Notes: generated by a model not told the origin, from the letters alone. DNA of 64,000 nucleotides from Dryas octopetala (GCA_963921425.1 OY992834.1:8477271-8541270); one strand, 5' to 3'. Shown: positions 37,147-49,684, numbered from the stretch's first letter. Translations and numbers: made by a program.

Positions 37147-39609
37147 ATTTTTTGTCCATAAAATGACCACGTATGTGAAGTGGTTGGACTTCTATATATT
37201 TGTATTGCAAGTAAAATAATGAATTTACTCCTAAAAAAGTGATAATGTGTGTGACATATTATCACTTTTGAATGAAATTTGCAAACCAAGTTGAAGAAAT
37301 TGATATATTGACATTGAAAGAAAAATTGAAAGGACAGACAGATTGATACAACTTAGGAGCTAAAAACAAAGAGGCATATCTAATCTATTAAGCAGCGGAG
37401 GTGTACATCAAACCAAAAACTTTTTATCCTTGGGGAAAGGGGTTTTAGGATGTGATCAAAACAAGAACAAGTACAAAAGATTATGGTGAAAACTATCTAA
37501 GTGACAATGCTGTCTAATGAGAATACCAATTAAGTATTAGTCTAATGGTAAACTTGAATATAATTAAATTCATATTACTTGGTCATGTAGGTGGGTCTCT
37601 GTTAAACTGTCACGTGTACAGGCATATCGGTTAAAAATTCACATTATTGTATTGCAGACATCTAGGTTGATTGATGGGTCATATAAAATTTTGTGTAATT
37701 TTTCAGACACAAATTGATGGATATTCGTTAAACACTCTAAATTCTTATTGTCAAAAGTAGGATCAATAAATATTAGTCAAAACTCAAAGCATATATGAAC
37801 TTCAGCTTCTGATAGTTCAATGCCATCTTGTCCATTACCTACAATGAATTAGCCACTCTAGAGAATATATTGTATATAGATATATATTGCAAAATATATT
37901 TAATCGATCACTTAAATTCACAAAACTCATTGTTAGATGAAGCAATGTTAATTAAACAACCAATATGGCTCATTATTAATACCAATATAGCATATTAGCA
38001 TTGTTATTGTCCCCAACTTAATCACCTAAATTCATCAATTTTTATAGACTTTTTTATATGTGAATTTAATTTCAAAAAGCCTCGGTTCTATTAGCAATAG
38101 ACTCCCAACTTATATCATATGTTGGTTTGTTTTTTTTTTTTTTGAAAATAAAGTTAACTTCATCCACATCCATAACTTGAGTCAAGTCAGACAATTCCAA
38201 AAAGCCAAAAAAAATTTGACATTTTTTTTTGAGCTACATGTTTCTATATTACTAGATCATATAACGGTGTAGCTCATGCTTTAGCTCATTTTGCTCTTTC
38301 TTGTTCTTCATTTACTTGGGTGATGAGGCACCTTGATCTGAGCCTCATCAAGCAAAATTTGTATTCCCATAATTTTCTTTCTGATTATGCTTCGGCTTTA
38401 AAAAAACATATTTAATCACTTTAAATTTACAAAGCTGAGTGAGATGGTGACTGAACAAGATAATTCCAAAATCTCAAAATAAAAAAAGATACTTTCAAAA
38501 TTAAGACCTAGTGCAGATAATACATAACTAGTATGCATATAACATTGTAATTTATAATTTTATATTATAAGGTATGGCAATGCACTACTATTTTAATATG
38601 ATGGCTGAATGCAGAGTTGAATTATGTAAAATATATTTTTTGTTTAATATATAGTGGAACTGTGGAAGTAATATTAACGTGGGTAATTGTATCTGGTGTG
38701 CGAGGTAGTGCCTCACATGGATTATTTATGTATCAATATCAACGTCAGCAAAAGCTTTTCACATTACGTCACTATCGTACGTCAGCCGCTTCTCTCTCTC
38801 CCTTAACTTTTGTATGATTGAAAAAGGGAATTTTTCTTCTTTAAAAAGATTTTTCTTTTTCATTTTCCTTAGAAAAGCTTTAATGAAACGTCGGAGATAA
38901 AAAAATAAGGTGCCTAGTGGATAAGACCAAGAATCTTCACACCTTCTTCCGCGTTGCTGCTCACTAATCAATCACTACTAGTTTCATGAGAGAGAGCTTT
39001 GTGAGCCCATTGAATGGTTCAGATTTAAGAACTTGGGGTTGAAGTGGTCAGCATTTAGACTTTTCTTTCTATTTTCTATGCTACCCAACAAGTTCATGAT
39101 GACCAGAAAGTTACTAGTCCATTGAAAAAAAGAAGAAGAGAGAATAACAAAACAAAAAAAACCCAAAATGGTTTTTCTTCAGTCAAATCTCTCTCCTTTC
39201 CTGCTCTTTTCTCACCACTTTATATCTCCCCCTCTTCCTCACACCTTCAATAAGAAAAAACTAGCTAGCTAGCTTAGCCTCACCCTCTCTATCCATCTTC
39301 ATTATAACTATCTCTCTCTCCCTTACTCTTTAGGCAAATTACCTACCAAACCAAACCAAACCAGCCCTCAATTCAAGATTTGGTGTTTCGCACTAAAACC
39401 ACCTTCACATTCACCCAATTTTGCTTGTTATTTAGCTCAACACACTCCATTTCTATATACGCTTTCCTTCTCTATATATACTCACCTTCCTAGCATTCAT
39501 TGTCTGATTTGTCTTGATATGATCTAAATTTTTCTACCTCCATTTTTTACATCCATTTGCTCCATACTTGCAATTTTTCAATTGTAGTTGAAGGTGCATA
39601 TATTTCTAA
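37147..39609 (+). promoter_or_regulatory. WRKY upstream region with TGACG cluster and TATA box
   Basis: No gene is seen in 37147-38700. Three ACGTCA (TGACGT) motifs lie within 43 bp: 38742-38747, 38766-38771 and 38779-38784. The last two give TGACG-N8-TGACG on the minus strand, close to an as-1 element bound by TGA bZIP factors. A TATA box CTATATATACTC is at about 39472-39483, roughly 130 bp before the ATG, with a CT-rich leader upstream (39280-39330). This suggests salicylate or oxidative-stress responsiveness, as known for group III WRKY genes, but it is untested. Confidence 0.55.
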
Positions 39610-41635
39610 ATGGAGAAGAGGAAGGCCATGGATTGGGAGCAAAAGACTCTCACCACTGAGCTAACCCAAGGGAAGAAGCTAGCAGAGCAGCTTAGGAACC
39701 ATCTTGACCCTTCTTCATCCCAAGAAACAAGGGACTTCTTGATTTCCAAAATACTCTTTTCCTATGAAAAGGCACTCTCAGTGCTCAAATGGGATGGTCC
39801 TGTTGCAGAGTCTAAGCACATCCCTGATAGCATGTTGGAATCACCAGGTTCATTTGGCAATAGTAGTAGTCCATTGAGTGAGATCTCTGACCAAGATTGC
39901 AAGCACAAAAATGTCTTGAAGAAAAGGTATTTTGGGACGATTTATGAAATGGGTTACTGGATAATTAGCCAAATTATGGTTGAACTTGAATTTGATCTGA
40001 TTTTCTGATTCTGATTTTTTGGGTTTTGTGTGTTGCAGGAAAACAATGCGCCAGTGGACTGATCAAGTGAAGGTTAGCTCTGGAACAAGGCTAGATGATG
40101 ATGGCTTTAGTTGGAGAAAATATGGCCAAAAAGATATCCTTGGAGCTAGTTATCCAAGGTGAGAAATTCAAATTCAGTCTTTAAACTATTATTAACTGTG
40201 TTGGTCCAGCTGAAATATTTGAAAAGCCAATTTTCATTTGATAATAATGAAAAAGAAAAAAGACACACAAACATGATAGATACATATGTGGTTGGACTTG
40301 GATTGATCCACTAGTGGAGTCTGTGTTTCTCATGTGGGAAATACCTTTTGCTTTTTTTCACACGAGTCTGATTTAATCATTGGCCAGTCATCAGGCTGCT
40401 CAATGTCCTAAAAATGCAGCACATGAAAATTCGAGAATACCCACCCTTTTCTGTTTCTTGTTTTTGTTTTTTTAAATTTTCTAGAATTACCATGAATGAA
40501 GACAAAAACTACTTGAACTTAATCCAAATTCCAAAGATTAGATTATGGGAGCTACGGCAGTCTCTAACCAATGCACTGACTCAGTTACACTGGTATATGG
40601 TACTGACTTATGACAACTGGGATTTATGGGAATGTGAATTTACTTATTTTTATTACAATGTGGTTGGCCAGTGTCAAAATATTGTTTTAGCCAATAAATG
40701 GGATTGGCAATTCTTACATACCTTTTAGCATTAATTGGCATGTCCTGGACCCCTGGTCATAAAAGAAGGAAGATACAATACAATACATGGACCACAAAAC
40801 AGTGGCTTATTTTGAATTTAGCTCAACTATCTCGGTAGCACCAGGTCGATGTTGAAATATACCCCTAGAGATGTTTTTCAAAGAAGAAAAAGTCCACAGA
40901 GAAGCATGTAACATTTCACTTTCAACGAATTTTGTCTGAATTGTATGCAAAATTTACCGACACCCAAGTTCCCCATTTCTAACAAGAGTTTTTTTTTTTT
41001 TTTTTTTTTTTGTGTGTTATAGAGCCTACTATAGATGCACACATCGAAATTCACAGGGTTGTGTAGCTACCAAGCAAGTACAAAAGTCAGAAGCAGACCC
41101 AACAATCTTTGAGGTAACCTATAGAGGAGTGCACACTTGTTGCCAAGTCTCTCAGTTAGCCACGGCATCAGCATCACTAGCCAAACAAGGGTTAAAAGTA
41201 CCAAAACAATCACCAGAGATATCCTTCAGTTTTGGAGCAGGCCATGGGCTTAGAGTTAAAACTGAAGACCTGGACACTAGGGAGGATGATATATTTACAT
41301 CATTTTCCTTCCTTTCTAAGCCAATCGAACCCGAAAACATTGTGGGAGACCATATTTTCTCTGATGCTATGATGGAAAACAATTTCATGGGTGGCTATTC
41401 TCCAACATTTGCATCTACAGCAACATTTGATCAATCAGACTACTTGGCTGCAGTGTCACCATGCCACTACATGAGCAGTTTCGGACTAGGCCATGATGTG
41501 CAGACTTCAGAGTCTGGTCTCACTGAGATCATTTCAGCCCCAACCTCAGTGACAAACTCACCAATTGGAGATTTTGGTTTCTCACTTGATGATTTGGATT
41601 TTCAACCATTTGAAAACCCAGAATGTTTTGTTTGA
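39610..41635 (+). CDS. Group III WRKY transcription factor (WRKY53/41/30 clade)
   Basis: Three exons, 39610-39926, 40039-40158 and 41023-41635, give 349 aa. The DNA-binding domain spans exons 2-3: DDGFSWRKYGQKDILGASYPR|AYYRCTHRNSQGC..VTYRGVHTC. The heptad WRKYGQK is intact, and the zinc ligands follow C-x7-C-x23-H-x-C, the group III signature. The intron between PR and AYYRC is the conserved WRKY intron position. The N-terminus (MDWEQKTLTTELTQGKKLAEQL..FSYEKALSVLK) matches the helical leader of WRKY41/53. The acidic, Ser-rich C-terminus ending DFGFSLDDLDFQPFENPECF is a probable activation region. These factors bind W-boxes in senescence and pathogen responses. A second ATG at 39628 is also possible. 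The 3' end faces the reductase pseudogene tail, 340 bp away. Confidence 0.95.
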
Positions 41636-41977
41636 TATTAACGTCTCTCAGCCTTAAAAAAAGAAAAAAAAAAAAAAAAAGAAGGAAATGTTTTGCCAAG
41701 AGAGCTTTCCTCTGCTTAGCTAGGTAGTTAAGTTTTAGAAGAAATGTGTAAGATACTATTTCTCTATGTGTCTTTACCTTTCCCTCACTTGTAGTCTCAT
41801 TGATTTAGAAATTCTTTGGTCCAAGAGTACTAGTACTGTTGAGTGTAAGAAATATATAGGATTGTGTTCTGTTCAATCTGAAACTAATGGTATCTATGTT
41901 CCTTGGAAAAATAAAACAAATTTTGTATTTTAGTAGAGAACAAATCACTTATCACTTATCCAGAGGCAACAGGCAAA
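41636..41977. other. Convergent 3' flanks of WRKY gene and reductase pseudogene
   Basis: WRKY 3' UTR with an A run (41663-41680). No other feature was seen. Confidence 0.4.
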
Positions 41978-43855
41978 TTATTTGGCATGGTCATCCATGA
42001 TTTGTTGGCTGGAAACAAACTCACCTATCTTCTGTGCACACTTTAGACTCTCATCCAATATCATTTTTCATCAAATTTATACTCAAATCCAATTTCCTTT
42101 AGCTTTGTGGAACCCCAAGAAATTTGTCTTCCTAAATCTTCCACAAACCTGAAAAATGACATAAACAAAATCCTCCATTAGGCTTTATCCATAGAGGTCA
42201 AAATCTTGTAATCTTTCCGGTTCATAACTATATAATGCCAAAGGAACCATATTTTAGACCACACTAGTAAACCACGTTATGTGAGAGATGATGTGTGAAT
42301 TGCTAATTGGATCATATGAGATTATTATGAGGTAACAATTGGACCCCATATGCCACATAATATGATTCACATAGTAACTTACTCTTCATCTATGATGATA
42401 TCTGGGTAATACTTTTTCCAGTGAGATGCTATTTCTGCAGAAGACAAATATGCACTGGCACATAGAAATCTGCCACTGATATTGGAGGGCTTCTCCATGC
42501 ATAACATGTGTGCCTCACAAACGTCTTCAATGTGCACAATTTTGGAACTTTACCCAACAATTCCTCCAAAATTCTCAGGCAGTGATACCTCCTCTTGTTG
42601 TTTGTGATTTGTGAAGAGAGCACTCCCATGCTTTCAGGCATGGTAGGGAGAAGGGAGTCCCCTCCCACAAGGCCACAGGCAATGCTGACTACTTCAAGCT
42701 CACCATTCATGTGCCTCAGCACTTCTTTCTCCGAAAGGGTCTTTGAGTGTGTGTAGCTACATACATATTTCCCACATTTTTCATTAATACAAAACAAAAT
42801 AAAAAGTAAAGGGGGTCTTGAGAAAATGATCTATTTTAATACCGTCTTTTGAAAAATGACAATTTATTTAAAAAATTAGAAATATGACTCATCTTCACCG
42901 GTATATACAAATGTGATAAGAGTTTTTCTCCTCGACCACATCTTACCTTGGACATGACTGCAATGGGGTTCAGTCACGCTGCAGCCATGAACCTTGGCTG
43001 TGATGTTTTCGTCAGGAGGTATATAAGTCATTTCACTACAAATGAGTTGTTTTTCTAAATTTTTAAAGAAATTGTCATTTTTCTATGGGCCAAAATTAAG
43101 ATTGGTCAATTTTAAGAAGATTCCAAAAATAGAGTGCTAAGACCTTCTACAACAACAAAAGTCAAATCCAAACCCAAACCCAAAAACCCATTTTGGCCAT
43201 CAAATAGTGTTCAAAATTTGGGTTTTGATATCAACAACACCAATGGTGCTAATTCCCAAAATGAGTTTTAGTATTTTTCACCTATTTAACTTATGTATAA
43301 ATTTGATTAAGTGCCTGTTAATTGAAAGTTTATAAACTTTTTTGAAAATAAATATTATATCATTGTTAATATTTTAATTAGCTTTTCAAAATGATATCAG
43401 TATTAATATATTCATATACATTTTTTAAATAATAAAAAAGTTAAACACAACCAAATTTCTTTCATTTCATAGATTTTCTTAGGAATTTTATGACTTTTTT
43501 TTTTTTTTTTAAGTTTGTATGATATATATATATTTTAAATAAAATAGAGCGATCTAGGCCCTTAATTTGCAACAACCCAAAACTGTGAGCAGCTGGATGT
43601 AGACGAAAAAAACACCTGTTGGCCTTTCAAAGCATTTTGTATGATATTTTGTATGACACACACATGTGGTGGGCTCAAAAAGCATTTTGGGTTGGGGTTT
43701 ATTGGTCACCCATATATGGATTTTTCTTCTGACTTTTGGGTATAAATGGTTTACCTTTTCCGGCCCATTTGTGTTCAAAAAACCCATAATACACTCAAAA
43801 TGAGTTATAGCTTACCTTTTCAACTGCTGTTATAGAAGGCCTAACAAAATAATAA

Positions 43856-44561
43856 GGCATAAATTCAATTTAGACACATAACTATATAAGCTATTTCAAC
43901 GGGGTTCATGAACTTTAAAATATTTCAAATATACACTCGATCTATTATCTAAATTGAAAAATGAATTTATGTACATTGATTCGTTGAGAGATAAGTTAAA
44001 TGACAGCTTGGCTTTTGCTGACCGGGATTACTTGACGATGTGGCGCTATCTCAACAAACATTTCCCGCCAAATGAGCGACACAGACCCACAATTTAATAA
44101 TAATAGAGAGAGAGAGAGAGTTTGTAGGCCCGTGTCAGGGGTTAGGTGGACCCGTGTCGCTCATTTCGCGGGTCCACAAACTCATCATCTCTTTCTCGCT
44201 CGTTGAACACAAGTGAGTGATTTATATTCGAATTTGGGGAAAAACGTGATGTTTTTGGGAGACTAAATGGTCAGGAGAGCGTTCGACGAGTGGGAAAGAG
44301 GTGATGGGTGTGTGGGCTTGTGTCAAGTGAACATGTGTTACTCATTTGGCGGGACATGTATGCTGAGTTGGTGCCACGTCGCCAATTAATCTCCGTTAGC
44401 AAAAGTCAAGCTGACATTTAACTGATCTCTCAATAATTTGATGGACGAAATTTCATTTTTCAATTTACATAATAAATCAAGTGTATATTTGAAATATTTG
44501 AAAGTTCGTGGACTCCGTTCAAATAGCATATATAGTTATATGTTTAAATTGAATTTATGCC
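43856..44561. mobile_element. MULE with about 200-bp TIRs, family M2, copy B
   Basis: Termini GGCATAAATTCAATTTAGAC and AAATTGAATTTATGCC, with a perfect 9-bp duplication AAATAATAA (43847-43855 and 44562-44570). The arms match copy A at 32819-33542 (TTGAGAGATAAGTTAAATG, CTTTTGCTGACCGGGATTA). 706 bp, non-coding. It sits in intron 3 of the reductase pseudogene, 22 bp past the exon 3 donor. Confidence 0.93.
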
Positions 44562-44679
44562 AAATAATAAACTTGATGCTTACCGTCAAGAGCTCATTGG
44601 GAAGAGGAAAAGAAAGATTGAGTGGAGTCTAACAGGACTCGTCTGTCACTTCTTTGAAGCCATTTCCATAGTCTTTTAA

Positions 44680-45107
44680 GGAAAATATTTTGGTCACCCC
44701 TTGGGGGTACCCCAAGGTCACCCCTCCCCCCAAAATAACAATTTCGATAATGTCGACGCATGATTGGAACCGTTCACTTTTTAGATCACCTATTATAGAT
44801 CATCTCTGCAAAAAATCAAATCAATCGGAAATCGTTTGGTTATATAACTGTTGTCAATTAAATAGAAAAAATTGATGGTTTTCAATTGAAGTCTGATTTT
44901 TTGACCAAACCGTTGATTTTTCTATTTAATCAACAACAGTTATATAATCCAACGATTTCCGATTGAGTTGATTTTTTACAGAGATGATCTATAATAGGTG
45001 ATCTAAAAAATGAACGGTTCCGATCATGTGCCAGCATTATCGAAATTATTATTTTGGGAGGAGGGGTGACCTTGGAGTACCCCCAAGGGGTGACCCAAGT
45101 AGTGTCC
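44680..45107. mobile_element. Palindromic MULE MITE, family M1, copy 1 (in pseudogene exon 3)
   Basis: 428 bp. Left GGAAAATATTTTGGTCACCC, right GGGTGACCCAAGTAGTGTCC, with pairing through most of the element (GATCACCTATTATAGATCAT against ATGATCTATAATAGGTGATC). A perfect 9-bp duplication GTCTTTTAA lies at 44671-44679 and 45108-45116. On the minus strand the duplicated 9-mer is the pseudogene's own coding sequence TTAAAAGAC (Leu-Lys-Asp), so it landed in exon 3. Confidence 0.95.
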
Positions 45108-46154
45108 GTCTTTTAATAGTGATGCAGCTACCACAGAGGCTGTGTAAATGAGCCGTTTTATGGTGCCTGATTTGATGCAAGACCTCACTATGCTGATTAG
45201 CCCAGAAATTGCAGCTTCAGAAGTGTCTTTGAAGTATTTCAAGAGAAAGAAGTGTCTAAGCTCAAGACTAAACAAGTTTGCAGTACAATAGAACATATCA
45301 AAGATGTTATGCAACAACTAAAGTGCCTCTAAGCTCAAACCTTATGAGGCCCATTTCTTTTGAACCTGAAGCATTTTGGGCAGGCATCAGGCTTAAAATT
45401 TTAAGATAAACCGAGCCCAAAGCTCATCCAAAAACTTCTATTTTGATGCTTTCTTTTAATTAGTAAAAATAGTTACAGGACCAATACGTTGACTTGTTGG
45501 CCTTGCAGCCGTTGGATTTGAATCCAACGGTTGCTGGGAGATGGGCGCTCATCGACACCTATCTTTATCTTTAGGTAGGTGGCATTTCGTTAGTATCAAT
45601 CCATCTCATTCTAGTGGGGAAGGCCATGCCAAACACCACAAACTTTTTCAATCAGGCAATATAAACTTAATAATTCTTTGAAACCCTTTTTCAGAGTTTC
45701 TAGAAAGGAAATTTTAGATCAAACCTATTTGTCCCTGGGCTCATGCTGCAAAGGGGTGGCCATGTGGCCCATGTGAAAAACATATTTACACCCTTGGATT
45801 GCCGGCTCAAACTCCTTTTGGAGTATATATATATCAGCTTCAAACAATCTTAATCTGTTTTGTGCGTTAGGCAGACTCTTAAGAAGTCCCACTTTAAATG
45901 GATCACCTGCATAATATATAAATACATATATTATTCACCCTATAAATTAAGCAATTTCAAAAGAGAGAGAGAAACTTATAACTATCATATTCAATGAAAA
46001 TTAGAGAGAGGGTGAGAGGGAAAGAGAGAGAAGGAGAACCCAGATTTCTTAGTGTTGCATGGACAGTATATCCTTTCTCTAGGAGCCTTTTGACAAGCCA
46101 AGAACCAAGGTAGCTTGAATCTCCAGTTACACAAACCCTGGTACTGTTGTTCAT

Positions 46155-47310
46155 TTGCAAATCAAGCAGTAAATTAGGCAACCCAAATCCAAACTCCAAA
46201 GTTTAAGTTCTTTGATTCTTGGGAATTCCAACAGTGTATTTAAATTCAATTCTTTGTCACAGATGACCATATATGAAATAGAGTATATATACCTACCCTA
46301 CCTACGTAGATGAAACCGACTATCTATATTTATGTATATAACTTGTGGTTCATACTTCATAACTTATTTATGTATATAACTCCAAACAATTTTTAATTTT
46401 CATCAACAGTACAACACACTTTATTAATTAAATGGTTTTGTGTTGGCACGTTAGCAGGATTGCATGTCCCGAAGCAGTGCCGCGTTCTGCGTGGTTGGTC
46501 TGTTTGATTATTATCAAAATTTTGGCACCATTATTGTCTTTAAATTGCTGGATTTTCCGGCTATGACTATATGCCAACAAAAACTATGATGCCAAAAATT
46601 AACACAAAGTTGAATATCAGGCAATGGCCCTTGGTGTCTCAGACTCTCAGATATAAAATGAAATAGGAAGCAAGGATACAAGTTCTGCATCTCATACATA
46701 TATTTAATGAAGTTTATTAGTCACCACCAAGATGTTCATGTGTCAACTGCGAAAGCATGCCAGGACTATAAGAGCACATGTTCACTCGTACTGTAATTTT
46801 CCCATATTATGAAAGAACCTGAAATGATACTTGGAACTTAGTTATATGTTAACCCCACCTGTTTATTATTCATATTAGTGGGTCAACTCATGTATGAATT
46901 TGGTATTTGTGTCAAGTAATAATCAAGTCAAATCCGAAAATTTGATGTTGTATGCCAGTTATGCTGTCGTACTCTACCTCAGCTTGGCTAATGCATTAGT
47001 GCAGAGAACAGGTTCCAAGTTCCAACTTTGGAAAAACACAGAACGGAACAGCAAAAAACAGGACAAATTGTAGCAGCAGACCAAACCATACTCTTGATAC
47101 CATGTTAAGAAAACATTTGAAACTTAATTTCTCACTTGCATTTCACTGTCAAAGCCATATGCAAATATATATAGAATATAAGGAGAGTCTTCATAATTTG
47201 AAGTTGGAATGTCAATTCAAATTGAAACTTGAAATTCAATTTTAACAACAAGTGTACAAACCCATAAACTACATGGCAGAACCAGTTGTTCTTAAAGGTC
47301 ACCCTTGTTC
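46155..47310. other. Spacer between the two reductase copies
   Basis: No gene seen. AT-rich; includes the pseudogene's former upstream region and the intact gene's 3' flank. Confidence 0.4.
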
Positions 47311-49040
47311 TTAGAGGTCACCCCTATTCCTTGCACTCCTTATGCAATCATCTAATATCTTCTTGGTATCATACTTGTATATAAAACCTTTCTCAGTAAG
47401 CTTTGTAGAACCCCAGCCAATTTCCCTTGTTGGTCCATCCAAATACCTGAAACCCAATACCAGAATCCCATCAAACTTGAAAATGAATTTGGATTTAGCT
47501 TTGCAACATTTCACTTGAAAATTGAAAATGGGGAAAAAGGAAACAAAAGAAAGATGAGCTACTTACTCTTGCTTCACTTGAAATCCCAAGTGATGTTGAT
47601 AGTAACTACCAATTTCTGCAGATGATACAAAGGAGCTTGCGCATAAGAATCTACCATTTACTGAAACATTCTCCATGCAGAAGATATGAGCCTCACAAAC
47701 ATCATCTATGTGTATTATTGGGATTTTCCCAAGTAATTCCTCTATAAACCTCAGTGAATTGTACAACATTGCATTGTCTGTAAGCTGAGAAATGAAAAGA
47801 GCCACACTCAAGGGTGTGAATGGTAAAAGTGCATCCCCTCCCACAAGGCCACTGGCCAGGGTCACAACCTCCAGTCCACCATTTTTGTTGTTCCCATAGC
47901 TCAAGATTTCTTTCTCTGCCAGTGTCTTTGAATCTAGATAGGCCTGCAATAATATAGTACCACAATGATTGTGTGAAAAATTTGAGTGACTAGTAGGCAA
48001 ATAGTTCATGGTCAAGCATATTTGAACAGCATATGCAAATCATGCAAGCAGTGGCGGATCTATGTAGGGGCGAGTAGGGTCTGTCGCCCCACCTAACAAA
48101 ATTTGCTTCATTAATTTCTGACATAAACTCAGTTTATCCATTCAAATTTTCCTTAAGGTTTGAGCAATTGCTCGATGAATTATCTCAAAGAAACTGAAGT
48201 AGGCAGCTTGTTATATTTTTCTGTCCCCACAAGAAAAAATTGCCTGAACTTGAATTTTGAAGGACTAATAGATGGATGGTTAAGCTAGGAAATTTAGGTA
48301 CCTTTAGACCATCATTAGAACAAGCAAATGAAAGACTGAGAGGAGTCCAACATGTTTCATCAATGGAGTCTCCAAAACCACTCCCATCATCTTTCAATGG
48401 AGATGCAGCAACCACAGAAGCAGTGTAGATTAGCTTCCTCACCGTTCCTGATTTAAGACAAGACTTTGCGATGCTTTGTGCCCCCGCTATAGATGCTTCA
48501 GTTGTGTTCTTGTACTGCAAATTTTGTCATATATATTAAAGAGTGATAATTTTTTACACAATACGATAACACGACTCAAAAAGGACACAAAATACATGGG
48601 TTCAAATCCGATTATTTGTAAGTGAAAGAGAGCAATTCATGGTCATGAAGGGCCAACCTGGGTGTTTTGGGTGTGTTGTAAGGGAGTTGCTACATGGAAA
48701 ACAAACTCACAGCCTTCAATTGCATCCTCAAACTCTTTTGGATTGTAAATATCAGCTTCAAACAGCACCAGTCTTGCATCTGCTTCAGGCAAGCTCTTTA
48801 GAAGGCTTACCTTGGACACTTCATCTGTGAATATCTCACAAAATTAAGCAAATCAATTGGTTTTATGAGAGATACAAAAGCTGAGAGAGAGGAAACAAAT
48901 ATATATATAAACGTACCAAAGTTTCTGAGTGTTGCATGGACAGTGTATCCTTTCTCTAAAAGCTTCTTCACAAGCCAAGAGCCAATGTAGCCTGCACCTC
49001 CTGTAACGCATACCTTGCAGGCAGTACTAATCTTCCCCAT
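47311..49040 (-). CDS. DFR/anthocyanidin-reductase-like NADPH-dependent reductase (extended SDR)
   Basis: Five exons on the minus strand, 49040-48917, 48824-48658, 48514-48302, 47943-47567 and 47446-47311, join in frame to 338 aa. The N-terminal [20 protein letters not shown] is the Rossmann GxxGxxG NADPH site. VFHVATPLQ and [12 protein letters not shown] carry the core strand and catalytic Ser, and [12 protein letters not shown] holds the YxxxK pair. These fix the SDR108E (DFR/ANR/cinnamoyl-CoA reductase/vestitone reductase) superfamily; members reduce ketones or flavonoid intermediates in the cytosol. The substrate cannot be read from the sequence. The DFR substrate-specificity Asn/Asp region is not recognisable, so I would not call it true DFR. 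The first in-frame ATG is 49040; just upstream is a micro-retroposon. Its paralogue at 42-46 kb is dead. Confidence 0.93.
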
Positions 49041-49049
49041 TAAAATCTT

Positions 49050-49096
49050 TGAGTGATTCTGCAATTTTTTTTTTGGCCCTGAGTGATTTTGCAATT
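49050..49096 (-). mobile_element. Micro-retroposon 5 (13-nt insert, 17-bp target duplication) in reductase 5' leader
   Basis: TGAGTGATTCTGCAATT (49050-49066) and TGAGTGATTTTGCAATT (49080-49096) flank a T run plus GGCCC. On the transcribed strand the insert reads GGGCC followed by A's. It ends 10 bp before the reductase ATG, so it probably lies in the 5' UTR. Confidence 0.75.
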
Positions 49097-49162
49097 AGTT
49101 GTTGGTTTCTCTCATTCTGCACCAAACTCCATGTTATATAATAAATTGAGATTGCCCCGTAT

Positions 49163-49408
49163 GGCTAACTATTCATTTAACTAATGTCCTTCTTTGGTTT
49201 CCCCATCTAACTATTCATTTAACTAATGTCCTTCTTTGGTTCCCCCATCTAACTATTCATTTAACTAATGTCCTTCTTTGGTTCCCCATCTAACTAACTA
49301 TTCATTTAACTAATGTCCTTCTTTGGTTTCCCCATCTAACTATTCATTTAACTAATGTCCTTCTTTGGTTCCCCATCTAACTATTCATTTAACTATTCAT
49401 CAAATTAA
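49163..49408. repeat. 41-45 bp minisatellite upstream of the reductase gene
   Basis: AACTATTCATTTAACTAATG..TTCTTTGGTT..CCCCATCT repeats five times, with a sixth truncated copy, beginning near 49166, 49208, 49250, 49296, 49338 and 49379. Units differ by a C/T or a 4-bp CTAA insertion. It lies 120-370 bp upstream of the reductase start, in its probable promoter. Confidence 0.92.
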
Positions 49409-49410
49409 CT

Positions 49411-49684
49411 CTCCTTAATTTGATGCATATAATTGGCTATATTAAATGGCTAAATTCATGTATATTCAAGAAAAAAGATAAAGGATGTCTTTTAACTTGC
49501 ATGAAGAATATGAAAAAAAAAGATGAATTAGCCATAATAGGAAACTTATCCGCTACTAATCCCACCATTTTTGTAGGTGTTAGAAGAGATAAGTTTCTCC
49601 TTATAGCTAATTCATCTTCCTCCTTTTAAGTTAGAAGCTTATTCCTTCTATCCAATCTAATCCCTATGCATCAAACAAGATCTT
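49411..49684. mobile_element. MITE, family T2, copy 1
   Basis: TTAATTTGATGCATATAATT at the left and CTATGCATCAAACAAGATCT at the right are imperfect inverted repeats. The interior (AAACTTATCCGCTACTAATC..GATAAGTTTCTCC, GAAGATGAATTAG-like) parallels the element at 63195-63495. About 270 bp, non-coding. Confidence 0.7.

Larger units (their letters stand above)
41978..46154 (-). pseudogene. Broken DFR/anthocyanidin-reductase-like gene, paralogue of the 47-49 kb gene
   Basis: Five exon remnants on the minus strand align in order with the intact neighbour: 46154-46040, 45906-45725, 45236-44584 (with insertion), about 42758-42383, 42148-41978. Recognisable stretches are [45 protein letters not shown] and ISWGSTKLKE. 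Lesions seen: the Rossmann GxxGxxG is degraded to GDSSYLG; a TAG stands where the paralogue has the CAG ending exon 2; the exon 3 acceptor is GAAA instead of GCAG; a 428-bp MULE MITE interrupts exon 3; TAG replaces Trp in SCWTP; there is a frameshift near KVPKL in exon 4 and a one-base loss in exon 5. A second MULE lies in intron 3. Clearly dead as an enzyme. Confidence 0.92.

Noticed and set aside
48590-48625. GGGTTCAAATCCG resembling a tRNA T-loop/B box
   Set aside because: No acceptor stem, D-arm or anticodon arm can be paired around it; it lies in a reductase intron.
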